Positions 24,701 through 36,200 of a stretch of DNA of 64,000 nt are shown one piece after another. The notes beneath the pieces were generated by a model. It ran no database searches. It was not told the origin of the DNA and saw nothing but the letters and a program-made list of their open reading frames with translations. The DNA comes from Metallyticus violacea (taxonomy: Eukaryota > Arthropoda > Insecta > Mantodea > Metallyticidae), in contig CM060843.1 in NCBI GenBank assembly GCA_030762175.1, forward strand, positions 112,745,369 to 112,809,368, given 5' to 3'. Made by a program: the position numbers and the translations under genes. How positions within the stretch are numbered: the first letter of the stretch is position 1; the number at the start of each line of letters is the position of its first letter.

Positions 24701-25362
24701 ATGACAGCCTAGTTTGACAGTTTGGGGCTAGCAAACCCGGAAGGATGGAAAAGTTTTCGTTTAAGCTACCTTAGAAAGATCATTCAAACCAAGTTTATAT
24801 ATATGTTGCCATTATTTGGTAGAAGGCTCTAAAACTTCTGCATTTACTTGTCTCAGTGTCCTGTTACAAAGTCTTCCGTGTCACATTTCTTACTCTGTCT
24901 CTCTCTTAGAAAATGCCTCATTCGCTCTTAACCAATCAGTAACCGCAGAAAAACTTCTCTTTGAGATTAATAATAGCAGCAGTAACTCAGCTCCTGAACG
25001 AGATGCATTTTGATACACGCTCTAGTTGTACTAAAATTTCACTTTTAACTCCCTTACAATGAGCCGGTCGACAAGCCGACAGTTTCAAAGAAGGTATAAT
25101 AGTTTTAAGAGCTAACTATCATTTAAATGCTGATTATGTTGTGCTTACTATCTTACGAGAAAATCATTAAATAACAAAAAATTTATTATAAAGTTTATGT
25201 CCCATCCAAGGCAAGGGCCTCTGCAAGCGTGCGACTCGTTGGTTTTTTATGTGATGAGCTGGTCTATATGAGCTATTGTTTCTGTGGGTTTGTTAAGTCA
25301 ATGTTTTTTATTTTACAAGTTTAACAATTTAACTAGCAGGTTCAAGTGCTGAGTCTATTAAG
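21722..25362. other. No recognisable gene; unassigned mixed sequence
   Basis: From 22.44 to 23.06 kb the sequence is less AT-rich, with a short internal repeat (TAAACTCTGA, two copies near 22.76-22.80 kb). A C/G hairpin-like string lies near 23.03 kb (CGGGGGT...GCCCCCCG). This could be a decayed LTR or DNA transposon, but I cannot show it. Frames at 23.05-23.34, 23.46-23.73 and 23.84-24.20 kb are unrecognised. Confidence 0.35.
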
Positions 25363-25541
25363 TTAGCTATCACTTTCACTATTGACATCGTTCGTTCTCT
25401 TCTTTCTGCAGCTCTTTCCTGGTTCTTCCAGGTACCGCATGCAATTCCGTGCTACGCTGCTACAGTGTGTCCCAACTGCTTTCCTGAAGGAGTCTGCCCA
25501 CCTCGTTCTTGGTCTCCCTCCTCCTCTCCTATCGATAGGTA

Positions 25542-25551
25542 GATCCCATGT
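25542..25551. repeat. Target-site duplication, left copy
   Basis: GATCCCATGT immediately precedes the SINE head and recurs exactly at 25833-25842 just after its tail. This marks the insertion point within the LINE fragment. Confidence 0.85.
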
Positions 25552-25832
25552 ACCGCCACGGGTGGCCGAGGTCTTTAAGGCTCGGACTCGTGAGCGGGAG
25601 GTCTGGAGTTCGAATCCCGCCAGGACCGTCCTCCCTATCTGAGGTTTTCCAAGGTTTGCCTCAGTCCTCATAAATAGCAAATAGGGGAGGTGCCCTAAAC
25701 TTAGACCTGGAACGTTTCCTTCTTTAAAAAAATAAAATCCTTTTCCAACATATAATTTCACCTCATGTATCACCAGTGTACACCACCTTGGTGCCTCTGT
25801 AGCAAAGACGGGCGTTAAACACTATTCATATT
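25552..25832 (+). mobile_element. tRNA-derived SINE, family 1, inserted in a LINE fragment
   Basis: This is one of the best-preserved family 1 heads: GGTGGCCGAGGTCTTTAAGG and the B-box region GGAGTTCGAATCCCGCC. The body has TTTGCCTCAGTCCTCATAAA and TAGACCTGGAACG, and ends in GGGCGTTAAACACTATTC. A perfect 10-base target duplication flanks it, which fixes both ends. Its A-rich tail has nearly disappeared. Confidence 0.95.
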
Positions 25833-26118
25833 GATCCCATGTGATAGCTATATGCCTCCTTCTGTTGCTTGGTAGCCTTGCTACACATCGACGCAATGTC
25901 CACTTCAGGCTGTTTTCACGTTGAGCCACGTCGTTTAGTCCTGACATCTTTCTTAATTCCACAGATGATATTTTATAAATGAGGGATATGTTCAGACAAC
26001 TAACAATCTTATTTTGGGGCACGTAAAGGTTTCTTAGCAATATCCTTATAAAGATCGTGAAGAACGAGGAGTAAGTGCCTGGGCAATAGCTGGTAACGCA
26101 TGGCCGCTTACATACCAT

Positions 26119-26271
26119 GGAAGAGCAACAAAACTTTTTTCTTTTTCTTTCATTTTTAAGAGAGAAAAAATCCTGAAATGTACAACAGAATGATGGAGAC
26201 TGTTGCTGGAGTTAGGGGAAAGTAATTTGAATGAGTGAAAACATTTTAAAACGAAAAATGATAGACATCAG
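26119..26271. other. No feature seen
   Basis: A short spacer with a T-rich pyrimidine run at 26.13-26.16 kb between the LINE fragment and the next mariner relic. Confidence 0.4.
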
Positions 26272-26670
26272 AATGGGAGACCAGTTTGCGTTGCAACTGA
26301 CACCGTGAAACAGAAGATCGATCTACGAATCCGTGACTACAGGAGAATTGTTGATGAATTCAACACGGTTCTACGTAAGATGTTGTCCATGATGACCTCG
26401 GACATAGCAAGGCTGTCCGTGATTACAGTCGTGCATAGTAGACTTGTACCAGGATTCGCGTGAAGGAAACGATTTTCTACTCAAAAAGTAGTTTGGGTGC
26501 ACCATTACAAACTAGGCAATAGGACAAAAGTTATGCAGTCGATAATGTCGTCTCCGGTAAAGAAAAAGTGAAGACACGTGCTTCCGCTGTAAGCGTCTTG
26601 CTGGCGATCTTTAGGGGTGAATAACTGTAATGGTGCACTTACAGAAAAGGTCTCACTTTGATTAAAAAAA
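26272..26670 (+). pseudogene. Mariner-type transposase relic (linker to first catalytic region)
   Basis: The plus frames give, in order, GRPVCVATDTVKQKIDLRIR then DYRRIVDEF, matching the family's GRP....T...V..V..L...DRRIT. Next come ARLSVITVVHSRL...LVPG, REGNDFLLKK, WVHHY, MSSPVKKK and KTRASAVSVLLAIF. The last two match the family's SPVKKKFKTQ.SAGKVLLTVFWD. The residues around the first catalytic Asp (GDES/T) are lost between REGNDFLLKK and WVHHY, where the frame also shifts. No terminal repeats or C-terminal third were found. Confidence 0.65.
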
Positions 26671-27959
26671 AATCTGCACATATAATGGATCTAAAACTTG
26701 GGCTGTTGAAATAATCTACACTTCTTAATTGAAATAGCATTTTAATGCACCTTTAGCAAAGCATATGACAGGTTAAAAGTTTGTTATGGATACTAAAAAA
26801 TTGAAAGTAAAAGTACATTTTCAGGAAAATAACTTTTATCAGTTATTTGACAAGGATATACTTGAAGTTTCCTTTCATTTTTAGTATATAAAAGTGGCAT
26901 AATGAAAACTGCATTATGTTACTTAAGGGCAAACCAAAAGCCAGGCGCATAGTGAAGCACAGTGACCATGTCGAAAAATAAAGTACTATACGGCGATCAG
27001 AAGAAGGCAAGCGAGAAGAATTTGCTACTAAACACTTTCTAACCTCCTCAGTACGTTCATGCACATTAGTGCCGATAAAAATAAACCGTGCTGCCAGATA
27101 CTCGCCCATTGTTGGAAGTCCAAAGGAAGTGCAAGAATCCTTGCATGGAAAAAAAAAAGTATAAGATTTCTCATGTTTAATGACTTTCTATCTTAATAGC
27201 CAACAGACTTTACCCAGGTTTAAGGACCAGAAAAACACGTGGGATACGTTAAAACACTTTGGTATATAAAAATACCACCATTGGGGTAGCTGTTTTGCAA
27301 TATTAGCCACTAATACCTATTTAAGACACTTCAAAAGTTGGGCATACCGCCTTTTATGTACTAATACACACTCTAGCAATGTACTTCTCAAACGCCATTA
27401 AAATGCAAAGCGGAATTGGGCAAGGACACCCGTTGTCTTTGTCTTAAGTTCAATGTGTGCCAAACCTCTAATTAGAATGTATATTTTCTGCATATAATTG
27501 TACCAAAACGTTGTATACAGCATTGACTAACGCAAATGGTATACCAAGGTATGGACAATAGAACTAAATGTTACATTGTTACAGTTGATTAGAGAGTTGA
27601 CCTGATTAAAAATAATAAGTGTATATCTCTTATCCAAGATCTTGTATACAAGCCTTAGAATATGTTATAGCGGTTTGAGCCAGATTCAAATATTATTGTT
27701 GAAAATTGCAGATTTGGACAAATCTTAAATTTGAAAAAAAAAAAATAAAATAAAATAAAGAGATCTTGTTTATAACAACCATGCTTACTCCTCAATACCC
27801 AGCATCCAAAAGAATTAAATTGTGCTGTGATAGAACGCTGTTCTTCTAGACTGCTACACCACTGAAATTTACCATTGTTTTTCTCAATGCTAGCTTGTGC
27901 ATTCAGAAGTGTGGAATGCTGCCCCAGCTTGGCGAGAGTGTAGCTGGCTTCTGAGATTG
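26671..27959. other. No gene seen
   Basis: AT-rich sequence with a short A run near 27.74 kb. An 88-codon minus frame at 26843-27109 is unrecognised. Confidence 0.4.
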
Positions 27960-28245
27960 GGATGCCTGGAAAATGCTGTTACGTTATTCCAAGTATAGTT
28001 GACGGAGATATTAATGAGGTCGAATGAGCTTAGGGGACCTTAAGACCTAAGGGAAACCCCTGTTATTTATTCGTGGAAAAGCCACTTTCTAGGATTATCA
28101 GGTATGCCCCGTCGATACTCTGATTAAAATAACAAACAATGTAGGAATTCTGATAAACGTCAGTCAGGAAACTGACCCCATCGGAAATCGAATACTGGTC
28201 CGCCGCGTAGGAAGCACGATGCTAGTACTAGACCACGGCAATGGG
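27960..28245 (-). mobile_element. Putative tRNA-derived SINE, a further family
   Basis: On the minus strand CCGTGGTCTAGTACTAGC resembles an A box and CAGTATTCGATTTCCGATGG a B box, at tRNA-like spacing. They are followed by GGTCAGTTTCCTGACTGACG, a typical start of a SINE body. The 3' limit is uncertain: a G/C-richer block with AGGTCCCCTAAGCTCATTCG near 28.03 kb may belong to it. No second copy exists in the window, so the family is inferred from the head alone. Confidence 0.5.
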
Positions 28246-29524
28246 TGATGTGTTTATCAAAATAACTTTTACTTAAAATACCCCAAATAAATTTGAAAAA
28301 TCTTCAAAATATCCAGGGAATGTAAAACAAATACAAAATAATAATGGCATTGTATATGTAGATACAAAAAATATAAGAACGATATTACCAAATCCTCAGT
28401 TAGTATACAGATTAGCCATTTGTATGGACTTTGTGTCTATTTTATACATCTAGGATTAAGCACGCAGGATATTATTTTGAACTCCTATTACTATTGCCTC
28501 TTATGTGAACAAATTGTTATTAATGTTAGTTTGGGTAAATCAGAAGGGGTCTGAAATTAGGAGTAAAATAGTAATCAACCTATCACTTTCTGCTGCTCTG
28601 TGTGTCTAACGTATTTTGCACCATTGTTAACTTTGTCATATCCACATTGCTAATTTCTTCTGGAGTGTAAGGTTGTTATTCAGTTCTGTATTATTCGCGA
28701 TAGTTGCGACTCATTGTCCTCTTAAAATTAAATACGAAAAGAGGTACATATGTAAAGCATATACATGTAGCTTAGAACAGACAGACCCTTTTTGGTTTTG
28801 TTACTCGTGTGGCATACCATAAAAGTTTTTCTTAAGCCTCTAAATGTATTATAATATGTACATTCTCTGTTTTCTATGTCTGAATGTTGTCTGTCGCCCT
28901 TTGTATGAAACAAAAATACTCGGAAGATAGATATTTACTGGTGTAAATGGTAGGATCAAAAGTGATTTACATTAAAAATAAATAAAAGCAGTCATTTCTT
29001 TCAATTGTTTCAAACTTACCACTTGTAAATAACGTAACCACACTCATATAAAAAATTGTTTCATGCGAAACAATTTGTCGTTTCCCTGCCCCCTTCAGAA
29101 GCTGATGTTTATGGAACATCTGTTGTCACACTTTGCATTTAAAAATGTAAGGAAATCGGAAGTCACTGTTGGCCTTATGTAGCAAAAAATAAACAAATAA
29201 AAAGCGCATTCACTACATTACACTATTCATAAAAAAAGACAAATAAACACGTTTAATATTTGAAATTTCCATGCCAATCCGCAACAAAATCCTAAATGAC
29301 TTGTGTCTCTTGTGGACATTTAAGAACACAACAGAAACTCTCTTATATTCGACAAGTACATGAGCATCTTTAAGGCAAAATTATTTCTGTCAAAATAACA
29401 GTTTCTCTTGAAAATGACCTTTTTTTATATACCCCTCGTAGCACTACGAAGCGATGCTCGCTTGGGAGCATCTATAACATTAATATAGATTAATGTCGCT
29501 GTGTCTCTGCTTATTTTATGCCAC
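28246..29524. other. No recognisable gene or repeat
   Basis: AT-rich. Around 29.05 kb TTGTTTCATGCGAAACAA forms a short perfect stem, too small to interpret. No transposon motifs. Confidence 0.4.
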
Positions 29525-29533
29525 TAAACGGTG

Positions 29534-29818
29534 TTTTTTTTAATAATGTTTAACGTCCGTTTTTACTACTGAGGGACCACAGGCGGTGGACACTGATGAT
29601 ACATGAGATGGAATGATATATTGGGAAAGGAATTTTTTACCGGAAGGAAGCTCAAGGAAGGTCAAGTTTAGGGTACCTCCCCGGCATTTGCCATTTATGA
29701 GGACTGAGGAAAACCTGAAAAAACCTCAGTCAGGGAGGACGGCCCTGGTAGGATTCGAACCCCAGACCTCCAGCTCACGAGTCTGCACCTGAATGACCTC
29801 GGCTACCCGTGGCGGTGT
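29534..29818 (-). mobile_element. tRNA-derived SINE, family 1
   Basis: It runs right to left from head (GGTAGCCGAGGTCATTCAGG; B-box region GGGTTCGAATCC) to tail (GGACGTTAAACATT, then A-rich). The body includes TTTTCCTCAGTCCTCATAAA and AAATGCCGGGGAGGTACCC. The flanks hold TAAACGGTG (29525-29533) and TAAACGGCG (29819-29827), a nine-base target duplication with one mismatch. This gives a reasonable fix on both ends and suggests an intermediate age. Confidence 0.93.
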
Positions 29819-29827
29819 TAAACGGCG

Positions 29828-31259
29828 TCGAAGATGTAGTGCACCATCCCGTTGTTGTTCTGAAGAGTGATCGGCTTCAAAACAATAATTTGATTCAAAT
29901 GGACGTTGCCGATGTAGCAATGTTTGGGGCAATCAGAATGGACCGTCCATTCCAGGTAATTCCATGGCAATGCGCGCTGATTACGAAATCGAATTTCCGC
30001 ACTATCAGGGGGTTCGGGGGACATGCAATGCCTTCGCACATATTTGTCGTATCTTGACGCATTGCGTCAGAAAAAAATTATGCATTGTCTTCCTGAATAC
30101 AAGCCCTCTTACTTAAGAGTCACGTCAAAGTATATTTTTATTACTATTTTTTGTTCCTTCTTCCTGTTATAAAATAATCCTGACTTGGAACAGAGTCTTT
30201 AATGTGGTCTTAAATGTTTATCTGCTAGACAAAAGTATATGTTTGGTTCTGCAAGCCTGCAGTGTGTTCTTCTAGCATTCTTCTAGCCAATAAAGCATGA
30301 TAGCCAATTATCCCAAATACCACGTGCTTTGTATGCTTGCTTTCAGTGCTTCTATAGCTTATTATATTACTTATTAGAGTTGATTTTATAACAAGGCCAT
30401 GTGCTAATTATGAAAAAATATAATACACATAGAAGGCTTAGAACCCCTGTGTTTTTCGTTAAATGGCCATACATCTTCCAAGAATTACTTTAATTAAACT
30501 GTATTTATATCATACATTAAATAATTATTAACGTGTTTCCATTAGATTCTTGCTGTAAAACCTTCAACCATAGCAAGACATTAAGAATATTAAATATTTT
30601 TGTTCCATTCTTACAGAAAAACGTAATTTCAAATAGCAAACAATGTGAAACAAATTATTATGCCGCATGTAAGAGCCTGGGGCGTCTCCGATGTCAAAAC
30701 TATTTCAGATTACAGGCTTTTGTAATCCTTAAATGGCATACTATTCCCGCAATAGGTCGGTCTTACTCGAAAACATAAAACATGCAATGTTACATGGATT
30801 CGCAAGAAGCAGCCATAAATAAAAAGTTGTGTCTTATTGAGGCTAAAATAAGTGATTTCCGCTCTGCTAGTGCTCTGAATAAACTACAGAATTAATAGTC
30901 AATCCCTTTTAGTAAAACTATAATACGACACAGACCCAAAAGATAATTGTGCCCCTCCTAGATGTTCATGTTACGGAAAACACTTCTCGCTTACTCGAGA
31001 CGCATGAAAAGATGGAAATGTCATCTTCATCCACAAACATATTATGAGAGATATAAGAGCAATAAATCTGAAACATAATTCCACGACCCAAAGTTAACGG
31101 CTTAGAAGAACTTAGAAGAACTTGTGCGATAAAAATTCATGGAACACTATGTAAAAAATGTATAAAAAGCATAATGTCATAATGGAACACTTGTCACTAG
31201 CATAACCTTCTTGAAATAGCAAAGTCTCTTTGTAATAAAAGTTTTGCAGCCGTTACAAT
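29828..31259. other. No recognisable gene
   Basis: The 82-codon plus and 73-codon minus frames at 29.81-30.06 kb overlap and match no known family, though the stretch is less AT-rich than the rest. Near 31.11 kb AGAACTTAGAAGAACTT is a tiny tandem repeat. The part after 30.95 kb may be the decayed upstream end of the reverse-transcriptase relic that follows. Confidence 0.35.
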
Positions 31260-32015
31260 AGACAACATAATCAAAGTTTCTTACCTCAGCTGGACGTCTG
31301 GACACACAAGACGACATAAACAAGAGGATATCGTATTTATTAGCAAACAACGTGACATTAAGGCTCCGGGCCCAGATTCCTTATCCACAAAAAGATATCC
31401 AACATTTACATCTCACACGATTTACAATACTTTATAACCAATGCGTGGAACTAGGAATATTTCCACATTCTTGGAAGATGTTCGTTGTCAAAGTTATTTC
31501 ACAAACCCAAAGTGAAGTCCTTTAGACCTATCGAACTGCTGCTAGTTATGAGAATATATAAGAAAAACTCATTATTGGCAAATAATGTTTCATCCCCATA
31601 GCAACAATCACCTTAACAGGAACCAGCAGTAAATCCAGAGAGGATGCTGTTATAATAGTAGTTAACTTTACTGAGGATACTTTTTGGCGAAGAATGTTGG
31701 TGTCGCTATATAAAAGGGCTTTCAACAATGCATGATTGCCTATAATTTTATTTCAATTAAATAATGAAGGATCCGCGAAATACTTATATAGACTGACCAT
31801 GAATTACTTCCAAAACACAACAGTACATCCAACAGTATCCGGTTCAACAGCTACCCAGCGTATAGCTGTAGGATGCCCACAAGGATCATCTTGCACTCTC
31901 GCAAGGGAACATTCTTAACGATAATTTACTGGAACAACGAGGGTAGGTCCATAAGTTTCCAATAAGCATTATCGCCTTCACAAAACCCTTATATGGTGTC
32001 ATACCTGATCTGTTA
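31260..32015 (+). pseudogene. Non-LTR reverse transcriptase relic
   Basis: Frame-shifted blocks follow the order of a LINE reverse transcriptase. IKAPGPDSLSTKRYPTF lies at about 31357-31407, then QCVELGIFPHSWKMFVVKVI. Next come YLYRLTMNYFQNTTVHPTVS and, near 31871, RIAVGCPQGSSC. NILNDNLLEQRG and ISIIAFTKPLYG follow. These match the family's KAPGPDG, C...G.FP..WK, GCPQGS and AFADD regions. The catalytic F/YADD is gone (AFTKP), and stops and shifts lie between all blocks. Its order and spacing are good. It is followed after ~100 bp by a mariner relic. Confidence 0.75.
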
Positions 32016-32117
32016 ACTAAATAATTATTGCAGATGTAACTTCCCATCCGCTGTGTTCAGTTGTTCAGATATAGTTGCATGAAGAAGGCTATGAGTAGAA
32101 GATTATGAATGTTCAAA

Positions 32118-32830
32118 ATGGAGTTTCAAGCTGTTATTAAGTTCTTCACAAAAGAAGGATTTACTCCAACTTATTAAATAACGATTGGACGACCTATATG
32201 GGTAAGCATCTCCCTCATATTATACCGTAAAAGATGGGACAAACTTTTTCGAATGGGCCGAGAAAGCATTGAATAAGAAGAGCATGCAGGTCGGCCCTTG
32301 GAAGTGCTCGCTCCTGCAAACATCGCTAGCTCTTGTGGAAGGAAAAATTATGGAAGACCGGCGACTCAAAGTTGCAGAAATAGCAGCAAGGTTGGTCTTT
32401 TCTAAAACATCAGTCCTTCGAATTATTCATGAACATTTAAACACGAATAAGGTTAGTGCAAGATGGATGCCTAGATTTCTTTCCTCAATCCAAAAGCCGC
32501 AACGAGTCATCTGTTGTCAGGCATATTTGGAGCTCTGTTGTGCAAACAAGAGAGAAGTTGTGCAAACCATTGTTACCGGAGATGAAACTACATTCCTCTT
32601 CTATGATTCCTTGTCCAAAAGAGAATCAATGGAGTGACGTAAATCTAGCGAAGGCCAAGGCCAAGGTCACTCAGTCAACCAAGAAGATCATGGCCACAAT
32701 TTTTTGGGACTGTGAAGGAATACTCTTCATTGACTTCAAGGAGAGGAACATCACAGTAAATGGGGAGTATTATGTTGGCCTAGTGCACATACTACGTACC
32801 CACACCGCAGTGATTATGTATGTTATATGA
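32118..32830 (+). pseudogene. Mariner-type transposase relic (N-terminal two thirds)
   Basis: It starts at an ATG with MEFQAVIKFFTKEGFTPT, a typical mariner N-terminus, then a stop and a shift. The next open block (32269-32637) holds the helix-turn-helix (KVAEIAARLVFSKTSVLRII), then NKVSARWMPRFLSS and VVQTIVTGDETTFLFYD. GDET carries the first catalytic Asp. A frameshift leads to KVTQSTKKIMATIFWDCEGI, then LFIDFKE and GEYYVGLVHILR. It ends in AT-rich DNA before the HDNAP and SPDLAPSD motifs, so the second and third catalytic Asp are lost. It is the most readable mariner relic of the window. I saw no terminal repeat upstream. Confidence 0.85.
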
Positions 32831-34671
32831 AAAATCAGAAATAAACAGCGTTTCACTTACTCTTCAATTGTGATCTTCGCCATATAAAAATATATAATTT
32901 TATTGTACATTGTCAATATTGTTATGTAAATTACACCGAATCAATAATTGCTGAATTTCAAAAATAATGGTGCATTATAGTTTTTGACAATTTAGTAACT
33001 CATATTCATAAATAATTGTATAATTCCATTTTATTGTTTTATTGTATTATTATTTATATTGTTGTTAATATTTTATTATAGTCTAAAACTATAACTATTG
33101 CCCTAACATATCAAAAGTGACATACAGCTCTATTGTGTACAGAGATTACATAAATAAATTAAATAGCTACCTGTCATAGCGATAATACACATTGTTGGAG
33201 ACTAATAAAACACTACTCGATCATTCCCCGACACCTGCCGCTTCTTGAATGTAAGATGAACATTTTATGGCGTGCGTTTTAGAGAATGGAGTAACACATT
33301 TGTACATCTTGAATAGATAAGAGCATTAAAATCAGAGCGGCGGGAATCAGATCCCTGGCACACACAAGGCAGTCACGTGCCGTGCCACCGGCCCAGTTCG
33401 CAACGGATATCTACTTATGAAAAGCTAAATCGGAAACGATTTACTCAGTGTAAGAGATTGTGTTTAATGTTGTACGACTCAGCGATTCTCTTCATCTCGT
33501 GTTCATCCAAAATGGAAATGATGTACGTGGAATGAGTCACTCCTTTGTGTAAACTATCGGCCTGAAGGGAGCTTTACGGCACATGGCGGGACAGTGGATC
33601 AAGCAGAAATCTGTACCACTAAAGATTTGCTCAAGCGTGCCATTACGTGCGGCCAAGCCGCTGGGACTCAGAAATCCCAGTGCCCTCTAAAAACCTCCCC
33701 AGTCGGATTTCGGTCAACTGAAGAAAGCTTGACCAAACGGGAGAAGGGGTGGAAAATAATGCTCCATTCATACGAACTGCCATGCTCTCTGGGACCGAAC
33801 TAGCCCCAGTAGAAGAGGGGAGCTGATAGCAGACGAGGAATAGACATTTAAAACTTGTCTTAAAGCCGCTGTGCTGTAGGCAACAAATATTTTCATTCTC
33901 TTTCTTCCGTGCCATGTAGAAAGAGCGAGATCGAACTCGAACTTTGTGTATTTTTTGCACATCAACATTAACAGGAATCAGTTGGGCAGACCATGTGAGG
34001 GAAAACTGCAGAACTTGTTACATAGAAACCCAGGCGGTATCTCAGCATGGAATAATAAATAGGACAACACTAGAACTGATAGCTGTATGAAGGGACTTAG
34101 ATTTGCTTTTATACAAAGTTAGTGTTCGCGGTCTTGATCTCAGTATTTGAAAATGCTAAGTTTTGTTTTCTTAACACGTATTATTATTTTATTGTATTGA
34201 AAATTACATTTGTTATACAAGGTAACAACTGTTGGTCACAGTTTTCATGATTTATTTAACAGTGTCATGTTGTCACAGCCTCCTACACGGCGGAAACATA
34301 CTCAAAACCTACATTGGCCTAGAGGGAGAGCACATTCTGTGACAAATATTCTTCCCAAATTAAAATTAAATCTTCAATACTGAAAACCAGGGAAGGAAAT
34401 ATTATCCATTCGTTTCACAAATAATAGTATTGGTGTTGCATATAATTTTTATTTAACGGAGTAAATATTTCATTATAAATTAAAAGATTTTACCTTGCAT
34501 GATGAACCCGGGATGACTTCCTAGACGTACCGGAGGACATGTTACTTCGTTCACAGATGTCCCTGGACTGTGCTACGAAAACCAAAAGCAATGTTTGCGC
34601 ATAAACCAATCACTATCCTCCCCTTCTATTCTTATTTTAACAAACTTAGTTAGCATTTTAAACAAACGGTC
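32831..34671. other. AT-rich sequence, no gene seen
   Basis: Near 33335-33410 a minus-strand string (CCAGGGATCTGATTCCCGCC) resembles a tRNA B box, but no convincing A box accompanies it. A 105-codon minus frame at 33643-33960 is unrecognised and overlaps a plus frame. Confidence 0.35.
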
Positions 34672-34683
34672 TTACACTCTGTT
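34672..34683. repeat. Target-site duplication, left copy
   Basis: TTACACTCTGTT, repeated without change at 34951-34962, directly flanks the SINE. Twelve matching bases make chance very unlikely. Confidence 0.93.
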
Positions 34684-34950
34684 ACCGCCACGGATGGCCA
34701 AGGTCATTAAGGCTCGAACTCGTGAGGTCTGCGCCAGGGCCGTCCTCCCTGACTGAGGTTTTTTCCAGGTTTTCCTCAGTCCTCATAAATGGCAAATGCC
34801 GGGAAGGTACCGTAAACTTAGGCCTGGAACGTTTCCTTCCTTAAAATAACCTTTCCCAATATATCATTTCATCTCGTGTATCATCAGTGTCCACCGCCTG
34901 TGGTGCCTCTGTAGTAAAAACAGCCGTTAACACCATTCAAAAAAAAAAAA
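34684..34950 (+). mobile_element. tRNA-derived SINE, family 1, with B box deleted
   Basis: The head starts normally (GGATGGCCAAGGTCATTAAGG-type A-box region). After CTCGTGAG, however, about 20 bases are missing, including the B box, so the text jumps to GTCTGCGCCAGGGCCG. The body (TTTTCCTCAGTCCTCATAAA, GGCCTGGAACG) and a tail of twelve or so A remain, bounded by a perfect 12-base target duplication. Without a B box it should not be a polymerase III template now. The deletion either followed insertion or was present in the moving copy. Confidence 0.94.
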
Positions 34951-34962
34951 TTACACTCTGTT

Positions 34963-36045
34963 GCTAATGTGCTTTCAACATTTTATAATTGCCACAGTAT
35001 TCAAGTAATAATGATTTTCTAACTTTATCAGAATATATTACTATTAATAAATTTATATTTTCATTTTATGCACAAATTTTGTATGTCCTGAAAAAAAAAT
35101 CAACGTTTCATATGTTTTAATCAAAAAGTAGTGATACGGTTTGGCAAATGTTAAGTGTGAAAATGTTGGAAAAGAAATGCCCGAGTAAATAAAAAACAAA
35201 AATAAATGCAGCCCTTTTTAAAAATTAACAGTTTATTTGTTACACCTAAGATTATATTATCTGTTATTTAAGCTTTCACGAAAATTCATGACAAATTTTT
35301 CGTACTACGTCTTAACTAAATGTTCTTCAAATGCACAGCAAGGCCTTGATTGCTCATTTGTGGTTGAAGTTTTCCTGCACAATCAGCTCATTTTAATTCG
35401 GATCGCAAGTAACTCAATTACTTGCTGGAATAATTCTAATTCTTCGTACTTTACTATGAGGGCTGGATAGCGTCGTCATATGCAGTTATTTTTGGACTGA
35501 AAATCAGCATCTGGACGAAAGCATGCGGATGAAGCAAGTCACCGGCTTCGTTGGTGCACCAGTACCCCCCACCCCCCGAGCAATCCCACTCGTAGCTTTG
35601 ATCAGTAATAGCATGCACACAACTTTCTAATTTCATAATGAGCTATGGAAATTGTTAAAGTGGTGTTTGTTTGAGGTTAACAGTTTTTAATAAAATTACA
35701 TGCACTCTTTGACAGGTGCTCACAACCATGCATGCCCGAGAGTGAACGTATTTATATAATTTAAATAGTAATAGTTATTAAATATTGCAGAACCTGTAGT
35801 AACAAGCATGAACATTTCATGTATCACAAAAGTGTATTCATGGCTACCTAGGCGTATAACTCCTTGACGATAGGGAAAAGGCTGCCTATTGTAATCTTTT
35901 GTGCTCTAACTTACTGATAATCGTTCGAGTAAATGGGTCTCTCTCTGTTATGACAAAGCTAAGTGCATGCAGGTGTCCAGCATGAAACGATCTCTTAACC
36001 GTAAAATAATGTTTTCTCTCCTAACAGCAAACCAAGACCACTGCC
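34963..36045. other. No recognisable gene or repeat
   Basis: AT-rich, with a C-rich pocket at 35.56-35.58 kb (ACCCCCCACCCCCCG-like). The 77- and 60-codon frames near 35.24-35.64 kb match nothing I know. Confidence 0.4.
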
Positions 36046-36200
36046 GAAGTCCAGAGTTACGGCTTGCGCTTCCCACGTGGCGGGCCTGGGTTCAATTCTC
36101 GGTTGGGTTAGTTTCCTAATTGAGGTTTTACAGGGGTTTTCCTGGGTATTGTAGGTAAATGCCTGGAATACTACATAGTCCCCTTAACTCACTTGGTCTG
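36046..36200 (+). mobile_element. tRNA-derived SINE fragment, family 3
   Basis: TCCAGAGTTACGGCTTGCG (A-box-like) and GCCTGGGTTCAATTCTCGG (B-box-like) sit at tRNA spacing. They are followed by GGTTGGGTTAGTTTCC, GGTTTTACAGGGGTTTTCC and AAATGCCTGGAATAC. The head parallels the minus-strand copy at the window's left edge. The 3' end is unclear, and no target duplication or A tail is visible, so it may be truncated. Confidence 0.6.

Larger units (their letters stand above)
25363..26118 (-). pseudogene. LINE reverse-transcriptase ORF, C-terminal fragment split by a SINE
   Basis: Two minus-frame blocks flank the SINE at 25552-25832. The upstream block (26118 down to 25833) contains KISSVELRKMSGLNDVAQR, then ENSLKW. 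The downstream block (25550 down to 25363) contains PIDRRGGGRPRTRWADSFRK, then AVGTH. In many insect non-LTR retrotransposons the ORF2 C-terminus reads ...VAQR...LKW.WAGH.AR...GRPxxRW.DD..., the same order. The inserted SINE plus one target duplication is 291 bp, a multiple of three, and both blocks share one frame, so only the SINE interrupts them. No polymerase domain remains. The usual WAGH is degenerate (TLRRCVARL), so this is an old copy. Confidence 0.75.

Noticed and set aside
33335..33410. Possible minus-strand tRNA-like SINE head
   Set aside because: Only a B-box-like string is visible; no A box at the right distance and no shared body.
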